Source: Thermoplasmata archaeon
GTDB taxonomy: Archaea; Thermoplasmatota; DAOVMN01
DNA length: 9,491 bases
NCBI GenBank assembly: GCA_030630685.1
Contig: DAOVMN010000060.1
Span: 1 to 9,491, forward strand
Reading direction: 5' to 3'
Numbering within the stretch: the first letter of the stretch is position 1; each line of letters starts with the position of its first letter. Of this stretch, positions 3,907-9,491 are shown piece after piece. The notes beneath the pieces are model-generated. The model was not told where the DNA came from. It did no database searches and saw only the letters and a list, made by a program, of their open reading frames with translations. The position numbers and the translations under genes are program-made.

Positions 3907-5938
3907 TGGTTTCCTCCGGGCATATTACCTCGATGAACCGGGCCTTCAGGATGCCTCCGGTAGGGGTGGGGCCAAAGGCAACAAATGCAATGATCAGGAT
4001 CCCCCCTTCTGCTTCTTTGGATGCAGTTATGTTAAGAAAGACCTTAACCGGACTTCCGGGCTCAAGATGTACATTCCTTACCTGGAGGTCCAGGTCCCAG
4101 CCCGTGGTGCCTTCCCCGAAGGTCAGGTAATCAAGCTCCGCATCCAATGGATAGAAGCCGGTGTTGTTCAACAGGATCTCGGAAGAAACGGTGGAATTAA
4201 CAGGAACCGAAAGCCCGGGGTCGAGGACATCGATCTCAAGATCGTAGGGATCCTTGACATACAGGGTGTAGGTGATTTTTTCCTTTGGGGTAAAGGTGCT
4301 GAAGAGACCGGCACTCTCGTTCTGGGACCTCACAATAATGGTTACCCTCTCCACCCCCCCTGGAATGGCGTTCAATGGGGCTGTTATTACAACATAGACC
4401 GCACCCTTGGATGCGGATGCATTGTCCTCCTTGGCCTCCAAGGTGATATTGTCCCTGCTTAATGTTACGTTCCAGGATTCGTGGATTGGGGAGTTGGATA
4501 TGTCATAGGTGTTGTTCACCTCACCTGTATTCTCGATGAAAAGGGTAAAGTTCACACTGCCCCCCGGCAGGATATCCTCCTCAGTTTCCTGAGAAAAAAC
4601 ATGAAGGTCGTAATGCAGTGGCACAAGGGGTTGGGCAGTGAAGCAGAGGAGAAGAAGAACTATTGAAAAAGCACCCAGGGCCTTGCGCTTTATATCCAGC
4701 TCGGCAAGGTCGTTCAATGGGGGAGGATGGTGGGCACCTAACAGCATGATGAGCATACCAAGGAAAATCCATCCCGGATATAGGAAAATGCCCACAAGGA
4801 ACATCCCGCCAAGGGTGGCATAGGAAAGATACCTGCTTCTCTCGCCGAGTAGTGCACGTGCCACATGCCCGCCATCCAACTGTCCGGCGGGAAGAAGATT
4901 CAGGGCTGTGATGAACAAACCAACCCAGCCGGCAAGGGCGGTGGGATGAAGTCCACCATCCGGCCTGACGAACCGGTAAAGGAGCTGGAAGAGGAATGGG
5001 AATCCAATAACAACATTCGGGCCGTGACCCGCGGTGTACACGTGTTCCACGGGTTCGGCAAGTAAGAAGCCGATGATGGTTACGGGTATGGCCACGATAA
5101 GCCCGGCAATGGGTCCTGCGATCCCGATGTCAAAGAGGACCTTCTTGTTGGGCATGGGCTCTCGCATGCTGATGAACGCACCCATTGTTCCCAGAAAAGA
5201 AACCCCCGGAGGGAGTGGAATGAAAAAAGGCAGCGAGGCGTTCACTCCGTGGTATTTGGACATGAAATAATGACCGAGTTCATGGGTACCTAAAATCAAC
5301 ATGAGGGGCAGGGAGAAGAACAGTGCGCCCATTGCTATGTATTCGGGCGTGGTGATGGCGGTTATCATGGTCTTCGTAAACGTGCCGAAGGGGACGCCTT
5401 TGTAGCCCATCCAGAGGGTGGAGCCGGTAATGGTGGTGGTGATTATGGTCAGGATCAGAAGTACGATGTTGACCCGTACGCTTCTTGGTTGGATCCTTGG
5501 TTGGTGGGTCACGACCACAACATAGCTGTCACCCTGAGACCGTTCCAGGCCCCAACTGCAAACCGGGCAGTTGACCTCTCCACCAACCATCTGCACAGGG
5601 GAGTTGCAGGAAGGGCATCTGGCCAACTCAAAGAATCTATCAAGCCAGGCCCTTTTCACATCCGGTTCCTGGGCATTCTCTATCCTCTGAACAACCTCTA
5701 TTAATTGCGGAGTGGCAGCCAGTCCTCTTACCTGATCTATTATCGAGTGTTGTGGCTGATCGGTTCGCAGTGCGGCAATGTATCCCATCGCCCTAAGCTT
5801 TTTCCTTACCTCTTCAAAGGATTCGATAATATCTTCAGTACCTTCGATGTGAAAGGCTGCAGCCGTTTTATCCCATTCGATGTTCGTGATCTGGAAACTG
5901 TCCTCGATGATCGATTTTATCTCATTGATTTTTGACAA
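3884..5938 (-). CDS. Site-2-protease-type (M50) intramembrane metalloprotease with N-terminal zinc ribbon and C-terminal Ig-like domains
   Basis: This 684-aa polytopic membrane protein has four parts. Residues 1-100 are a soluble domain typical of archaeal S2P homologues. A zinc ribbon follows, with C108/C111 and C124/C127. Residues ~155-437 are the membrane protease: zinc motif H219-E-L-G-H223 in a transmembrane helix, the GIAGPIAGL helix (272-280), and the third ligand D355 in NLLPAGQLDGGH (347-358), so all catalytic residues are present. Residues ~445-684 are outside the membrane and contain two NEW3/CARDB-like beta-sandwich repeats (~455-555, ~570-670) with many N-x-S/T sequons, ending in a Gly/Ser tail. 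S2P enzymes cleave membrane-anchored regulators. The start is TTG at 5936-5938 behind GAGGTG. It lies 36 nt after the 591-aa gene and overlaps tsaC. The substrate is unknown. Confidence 0.93.
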   Translation of the reverse strand: MSKINEIKSIIEDSFQITNIEWDKTAAAFHIEGTEDIIESFEEVRKKLRAMGYIAALRTDQPQHSIIDQVRGLAATPQLIEVVQRIENAQEPDVKRAWLDRFFELARCPSCNSPVQMVGGEVNCPVCSWGLERSQGDSYVVVVTHQPRIQPRSVRVNIVLLILTIITTTITGSTLWMGYKGVPFGTFTKTMITAITTPEYIAMGALFFSLPLMLILGTHELGHYFMSKYHGVNASLPFFIPLPPGVSFLGTMGAFISMREPMPNKKVLFDIGIAGPIAGLIVAIPVTIIGFLLAEPVEHVYTAGHGPNVVIGFPFLFQLLYRFVRPDGGLHPTALAGWVGLFITALNLLPAGQLDGGHVARALLGERSRYLSYATLGGMFLVGIFLYPGWIFLGMLIMLLGAHHPPPLNDLAELDIKRKALGAFSIVLLLLCFTAQPLVPLHYDLHVFSQETEEDILPGGSVNFTLFIENTGEVNNTYDISNSPIHESWNVTLSRDNITLEAKEDNASASKGAVYVVITAPLNAIPGGVERVTIIVRSQNESAGLFSTFTPKEKITYTLYVKDPYDLEIDVLDPGLSVPVNSTVSSEILLNNTGFYPLDAELDYLTFGEGTTGWDLDLQVRNVHLEPGSPVKVFLNITASKEAEGGILIIAFVAFGPTPTGGILKARFIEVICPEETNGGSSGG

Positions 5939-5945
5939 TAGAATT

Positions 5946-5951
5946 CACCTC
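5946..5951 (-). promoter_or_regulatory. Shine-Dalgarno site supporting the TTG start of the S2P gene
   Basis: GAGGTG on the minus strand lies 7 nt before TTG 5938-5936, in the 36-nt gap between the two genes. The next in-frame Met is residue 51, which would remove half of the N-terminal domain, so the TTG is preferred. Confidence 0.65.
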
Positions 5952-5974
5952 GCTCAATAAAAATGGTTTGATTC

Positions 5975-7750
5975 TTAATCTGTGATATGATAACCGCATA
6001 TCCCGCAGAACACGCTGCCTGGAATGAGGGCGGCACCGCATTTTGGACACTTATCTGTTTCCCCCTCTTCCCTTGGCTTTTCCGGGGCAGGCGTTGGGGG
6101 AACTGGGGTTGGTTGGGGTGCACTAAGCGGTGGGGGTGGTGCGGGCGGTGTAGAAACAGCGGCCCGAGGTGGCGGTGCGGATGGTGGAGGAGCAGGTAGA
6201 GTCTGAGGTGGTACAGAGGATGGAGGAGCAGGAGCAACCTGGGGCGGTCCGGGTGGGGGAGGAACAGGAGCAACCTGAGGTGGTACAGGTGGTGGAAGAA
6301 CAGGAGCAACCTGGGATGGTACCCGTGGGGGAAAAACAGGAGCAACCTGGGGTGGTACCTGTGGGGGAGGAACAGGTGGAGCCTGAGGGGGTGCGGGTGG
6401 TGGAAAAACAGGAGCAACCTGGGGTGGTAGTCCGGGTGGGGGAGGTGTGCCCTCCGGCACGGGTACCCTTTTCAGGTTGTATTCGGTCTTACAGCTCGAA
6501 CAGCGTACCTTCAGGGGTCTTTGATCGGATGGTATCGGGACAGCACCACCGCATTTCGGGCATTTCATCTCGGTGGGGCCGATTCTCTGTTCCGGCACCT
6601 CTTTCTCGACTCCTTTTGCCATCTCTATCCTGTGCCGGATCTCGGAAAGCCTGATCCTTCGCTTAATGGATTCCAGTTTGTTCTCCACATCGAAGACCCT
6701 CTTATGATCGCGGATTATCTCCTTTATCTCGCCAATCTCTTGCTCGAATCCTGCTGTATCCAAGGACTCCAGTTCCTTATCGAGCGTCATGAGCTTCCCG
6801 GCATTGGTGAGGAACTCCGAGTAGAGTTTCTCTGCTCCCTCTGGATTGGTTTCGAGCATGGCCTCGATCCCGGATACATCAAAACCCCTCTCTCTCCATT
6901 TCTCAAGGTCTGTGGTAATGGCTATCGTCTTCTTTTTTCCCTCCTTTTCCTTTCCTTTCTTCTCAAGGGAATCCCTCAATCCCCAGACCTTTTTCTTCAG
7001 GATGAAGAATTCCGAGAGGGGGGCTGTTTCCATATCGATAATGGCGGCCTTTATGTCCTCTATCTCCTCCTGAAAGTCGTCCTGTACGTCGGGGAATTTC
7101 CTGAGAATATCATCAAAGAGCGATTCGATCTCCTTGAGCCTGGAGGCCCTTTCCTCGTCCTCCTGCTTAGCGATCCTGGTTTTCAGGTCATTAAAATAGG
7201 ATTCCGCTTCGGAATATGCGTCCGGGTTCTTCAGGAGGGTACGCAGATAGCCCGCCTCCTTATCATAACCTGCGGTATCCATCTCATTCAGTTCCTTTTC
7301 AAGGTCCTTGAGCTTTGTCACATCATCCATATATCGAAGGACTTCCTTTCGAATGGTGCCGATATCAGAGGTGAATATCCCGTATAGTCTTGAAACATTG
7401 TACCCTCTTGCCCTGAAATCATCGATATTGTTACGGTATTCCTCGATCTCGCTGCCGGCTGCATGGGGCTGGGATTCTTTCATCTCCCGGGCCTCGATTT
7501 CAGTTTCCTTTAGCTCCAACTCCAATTTGGGTGGTAAGGGAGCGGGTGGCTCAAGTTCCTCTAAGTCAAACCCGGCATCCTTTTCTGAAAGACCTGCCGG
7601 TGTCTCATTTTGTGTAGGAGTCTCGAGTTCTTTCTCCATCTTCAAACTTCCAATCAACTCCCTTTCTTTTGCCATTTGCTCTATTAGTACCTTGATCCTC
7701 TTTTTCCTCTCTTCAAGCGTTCCCTCACTATCGTGCTCCTCACCGGTCAT
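5975..7750 (-). CDS. Zinc-ribbon protein with duplicated helical module and Pro-rich tandem-repeat linker
   Basis: This 591-aa protein has no function I can assign. It has no signal peptide or membrane segment, so it is probably cytosolic. Residues 10-45 and 75-110 are charged helical stretches. A module of ~86 residues occurs twice without gaps, at 108-193 and 281-366 (offset 173), sharing RxRG[YF][ND]VS and KELxx[ML]DTAG[YF]. A helical region (200-270) lies between the copies. A zinc ribbon follows with C397/C400 and C417/C420, then a Pro-rich linker (429-558) carrying 12-residue PPQVAPV-type repeats, and a C-terminal ribbon with C568/C571 and C582/C585. The start is ATG 7750 with GGAGG at 7757-7761; only 1 nt separates it from the stop of the upstream gene. 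Its first ribbon closely resembles that of the neighbouring 566-aa protein. A scaffold or adaptor role is a guess from layout only. Confidence 0.88.
   Translation of the reverse strand: MTGEEHDSEGTLEERKKRIKVLIEQMAKERELIGSLKMEKELETPTQNETPAGLSEKDAGFDLEELEPPAPLPPKLELELKETEIEAREMKESQPHAAGSEIEEYRNNIDDFRARGYNVSRLYGIFTSDIGTIRKEVLRYMDDVTKLKDLEKELNEMDTAGYDKEAGYLRTLLKNPDAYSEAESYFNDLKTRIAKQEDEERASRLKEIESLFDDILRKFPDVQDDFQEEIEDIKAAIIDMETAPLSEFFILKKKVWGLRDSLEKKGKEKEGKKKTIAITTDLEKWRERGFDVSGIEAMLETNPEGAEKLYSEFLTNAGKLMTLDKELESLDTAGFEQEIGEIKEIIRDHKRVFDVENKLESIKRRIRLSEIRHRIEMAKGVEKEVPEQRIGPTEMKCPKCGGAVPIPSDQRPLKVRCSSCKTEYNLKRVPVPEGTPPPPGLPPQVAPVFPPPAPPQAPPVPPPQVPPQVAPVFPPRVPSQVAPVLPPPVPPQVAPVPPPPGPPQVAPAPPSSVPPQTLPAPPPSAPPPRAAVSTPPAPPPPLSAPQPTPVPPTPAPEKPREEGETDKCPKCGAALIPGSVFCGICGYHITD
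6176..6427 (-). repeat. 36-bp in-frame tandem repeat coding a Pro-rich linker (about 7 units)
   Basis: Residues 442-525 of the 591-aa protein consist of seven 12-residue units of the form PPQVAPV-[F/P/L/A]-PP-xx: six are close to this pattern and the second (PPQAPPV...) and seventh (PPQTLPA...) are more diverged. The DNA shows the 36-bp period on the plus strand as recurring GGAGCAACCTG. The array separates two zinc ribbons, so unit number would set the distance between them. Confidence 0.85.
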
Positions 7751-7751
7751 C

Positions 7752-9452
7752 TCATCCCTCCCATAAAGCTATCTTGTTTCTCCGACCACAATCAGGGCAG
7801 TGGAACCTTTTCACATCAGGATTCGGAAGCTCGATCTCGGTTCCGCAGTTTGTGTTCAGGCAGTGGATATAATATTTACCGTCCCTTTCGTAGATCTTGG
7901 CCCCGACTCTATGGATGTCCTCAGGCATCACCGAGGTGAAAGCGGTTGGAATGTCCTTAGGCCTCGCTTTTTTCGAAGAGAAAATGGCCTTCTTCACCGG
8001 AGCGGCCTTCTTTCCCCCGGGCCTGGGCCTACCCCTTCCTCTGAGCTTGTACTCCCTTCCGCAATCAGGACACCTCACAAGGTTAGCGTCCGGGGGAAGG
8101 GGAACAGGAGTGCTGCAGGTAAGACAGGTCATGGTAGGATATTCCTCCTCCTTCTTTTCCTTTTTCTTCTCTTCCCTTTCCCTCTTTTTTTCAACTTTCT
8201 CCTCTCTTTCAACCTTCCTCTCCTTCTTTTCCTTTTTCTTCTCTTCTCTTTCCTTCTTTTTTTCAACCTTCCTCTCCTTTTTTTCCTTTTTCTTCTCTTC
8301 TCTTTCCCTCTCTTCCTCAACTTTCTCCTCTTTCTCAACCTTCCTCTCCTTCTCTTCCTTTTTCTTTTCTTCCCTTTTTCTCTCTTCCTCAACTTTCTCC
8401 TCTTTCTCAACCTTCCTCTCCTTCTTTTCCTTTTTCTTCTCTTCCCTTTCCCTCTCTTCCTCAACCTTCTCCTCTTTCTCAACCTTCCTCTCCTTCTTTT
8501 CCTTTTTCTCCTCTTCTCTTTCCCTCTCTTCCTCAACTTTCTCCTCATTCATCTCTTTCCTTTCCCTCTCTTCCTTTTTCTCCCTCTCTTCTTCAACTTT
8601 CTCGTCCTTCCCAACTTTCCTCTCCTCTTTTTCCATTTCTTCTTTCATTCCCTCGTCAGCGGGATGAAGTCTCTTCCTCAGAGCCTTTAGCCTTTCTCTC
8701 CTTTCCATGTCCTCCCGGCTTTCCCTTTCCTCGAACCTGGTGCGGTCGAGGTGTTCGATCCCCAAATCAAAGAGCCGAGCTGGGGCTGTGGAACCTGGAG
8801 AGGGGGCAAAAGGTACATGGGCCTCCCTTGGTTTGGGTATGGGGGCCTCCAAGGCAAGCCTTGCCTCAGGGCTCAAATCCCAGGTCTCCAGGAGCCTCTT
8901 CTTCTGTTCCTCGATGATCCCTTGCTGTTCCTCAAGTATCTGTTGCTCTTCATCCATCATGCGCCGCTTTGCCTCAAGCCCTCGTTTTTCATCCTCCAAG
9001 AGCCTCTTCTCTTCCTCCAAGCGCACTCTTTTCAGTCTAAGATTGGATTTTTCAAGTTCCAGTTCAGCCCTTTGATCGGGCAGGGCCCTGAGTCTGGGAA
9101 GCTGAGCGGAGTATTCTTCCTGCCATCTGGCTTTCTCCTCTCTAAGATTATCCTTCTCTCCCTTCAAGTCCTTTTCAAGGGCCCTGAGTTCTTCCTCCTT
9201 CTTCGCAAGGAGTGATTTTTCCTCCTCCAGTTTCTTTGCCCCCTGATCCAGTGCGAACTTCCTTGAGGAGATATCCTCGAAAAGTATATCGAGCCTTTCC
9301 CGATCATCCTGGAGCCTCTGCTCCTCCTGAGCTATCTGGTCCCATTCTCGCTTTATTTTCTCCCTTTCCCTTTCTATTCTAACACTGCTCAGGGCTTGTT
9401 CTGGGGGTCCGTTTTCTGACTGTTTCTGAGAGTCGGTCTCTTCTTTGTTCAT
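7752..9452 (-). CDS. Coiled-coil, K/E/R-rich double zinc-ribbon protein with AT-hook-like segment
   Basis: This 566-aa, probably cytosolic protein has no known function that I recognise. Residues ~22-190 form a long heptad-like coiled coil rich in E, K, L and R. Residues 195-260 are less ordered. Residues 277-436 are almost entirely E, K, R and V in ~24-residue repeats. A zinc ribbon follows with C443/C446 and C461/C464, then a basic RGRGRPRPGG stretch (471-480) like an AT-hook, then KKARPKD. A C-terminal ribbon carries C531/C536 and C552/C555, a CX4C/CX2C variant. The start is ATG 9452 with GAGG at 9460-9463. It is the first gene of the minus-strand run, 1 nt before the 591-aa gene, which also combines helices with two ribbons. 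Nucleic-acid binding is suggested by the basic segment and ribbons but not shown. Confidence 0.87.
   Translation of the reverse strand: MNKEETDSQKQSENGPPEQALSSVRIEREREKIKREWDQIAQEEQRLQDDRERLDILFEDISSRKFALDQGAKKLEEEKSLLAKKEEELRALEKDLKGEKDNLREEKARWQEEYSAQLPRLRALPDQRAELELEKSNLRLKRVRLEEEKRLLEDEKRGLEAKRRMMDEEQQILEEQQGIIEEQKKRLLETWDLSPEARLALEAPIPKPREAHVPFAPSPGSTAPARLFDLGIEHLDRTRFEERESREDMERRERLKALRKRLHPADEGMKEEMEKEERKVGKDEKVEEEREKKEERERKEMNEEKVEEEREREEEKKEKKERKVEKEEKVEEEREREEKKKEKKERKVEKEEKVEEERKREEKKKEEKERKVEKEEKVEEEREREEKKKEKKERKVEKKKEREEKKKEKKERKVEREEKVEKKREREEKKKEKKEEEYPTMTCLTCSTPVPLPPDANLVRCPDCGREYKLRGRGRPRPGGKKAAPVKKAIFSSKKARPKDIPTAFTSVMPEDIHRVGAKIYERDGKYYIHCLNTNCGTEIELPNPDVKRFHCPDCGRRNKIALWEG
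8151..8624 (-). repeat. 72-bp polypurine tandem repeat coding a charged helix (about 7 units)
   Basis: Residues 277-434 of the 566-aa protein form consecutive units close to ERKVEKEEKVEEEREREE + KKKEKK (24 residues, 72 bp). Units start at residues 277, 300, 321, 345, 369, 393 and 411; the unit at 393 is 18 residues because six are missing, and the two N-terminal units are more diverged. Codons for E, K and R are nearly all purine-only (GAA/GAG, AAA/AAG, AGA/AGG), so the minus strand is almost pure purine and the plus strand a C/T tract of roughly 500 nt. Confidence 0.9.
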
Positions 9453-9458
9453 AAATAT

Positions 9459-9463
9459 TCCTC
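9459..9463 (-). promoter_or_regulatory. Shine-Dalgarno site of the first operon gene
   Basis: GAGGA on the minus strand lies 6 nt before ATG 9452. The 39 nt beyond the start codon to the window edge show no clear TATA box or BRE, so the promoter cannot be placed; transcription may begin outside the window. Confidence 0.55.
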
Positions 9464-9491
9464 GGTATGGGAAAGGCCGTATTACCTGGGG

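Noticed and set aside
6521..7387. A 288-codon plus-strand frame opposite the 591-aa gene
   Set aside because: No family features or ribosome site; it mirrors a minus-strand gene with clear zinc ribbons and an ungapped internal repeat.
8129..8548. Arg/Lys-rich minus-strand frame inside the 566-aa gene
   Set aside because: A frame-shifted reading of the same 72-bp repeat, with no start context.
7800..8690. Long plus-strand frames rich in Phe/Leu/Ser opposite the K/E-rich gene
   Set aside because: They are the antisense of E/K/R codons; hydrophobic runs result from the polypyrimidine strand. The minus-strand gene has ribosome sites, zinc ribbons and operon context.

Overview
The window looks like part of an archaeal chromosome, most likely from a Thermoplasmatota-like euryarchaeon. 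The lineage is an inference. It rests on a type 2 methionine aminopeptidase, a site-2 protease fused to Asn-glycosylation-rich extracytoplasmic domains, coiled-coil/zinc-ribbon proteins of the kind seen in that phylum, heavy use of AGG/AGA arginine codons, and clear Shine-Dalgarno sites. It has two very different halves that meet tail to tail near 2319-2393.

Left half (1-2320) is a mosaic of mobile and defence-related debris. It begins with an IS200-type single-gene element: a Y1 HUH transposase on the minus strand, bracketed by two identical 20-nt hairpins. The element abuts an AT-rich gene whose C-terminal part resembles a Swt1-like HEPN domain with an intact RNTIAH motif. A gene-free stretch of about 350 nt follows, holding a compact array of small palindromes of two kinds: 28-nt units whose stem arms vary but still pair, and 20-nt units built like the IS hairpins. 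Next come a complete minimal nucleotidyltransferase (MNT) gene, the first 13 codons of its usual HEPN partner, and the last ~84 codons of a DNA methyltransferase ORF. These two fragments are joined in one frame through another copy of the 28-nt hairpin. A toxin-antitoxin pair and a methylase have therefore both been cut, and a repeat sits at the breakpoint.

Right half (2394-9452) is a tight minus-strand run of five genes, read from 9452 down to 2394 with gaps or overlaps of +1, +36, -23 and -8 nt, so probably one operon. The order is: a 566-aa coiled-coil, K/E-rich, double zinc-ribbon protein; a 591-aa protein with a duplicated helical module, a zinc ribbon, a 12-residue Pro-rich tandem repeat and a second zinc ribbon; a 684-aa S2P-type membrane protease with its own N-terminal zinc ribbon; a YrdC/TsaC threonylcarbamoyl-AMP synthase; and a type 2 methionine aminopeptidase. 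The last two are housekeeping enzymes (tRNA t6A synthesis and N-terminal Met removal). The first two are unassigned, and their ribbons resemble each other. The protease and the aminopeptidase both begin with TTG behind good Shine-Dalgarno sites.

The most unusual signals are the covarying hairpin array and its structural resemblance to the IS ends, the HEPN/methylase junction, and the pair of repeat-rich zinc-ribbon proteins placed in front of an intramembrane protease.
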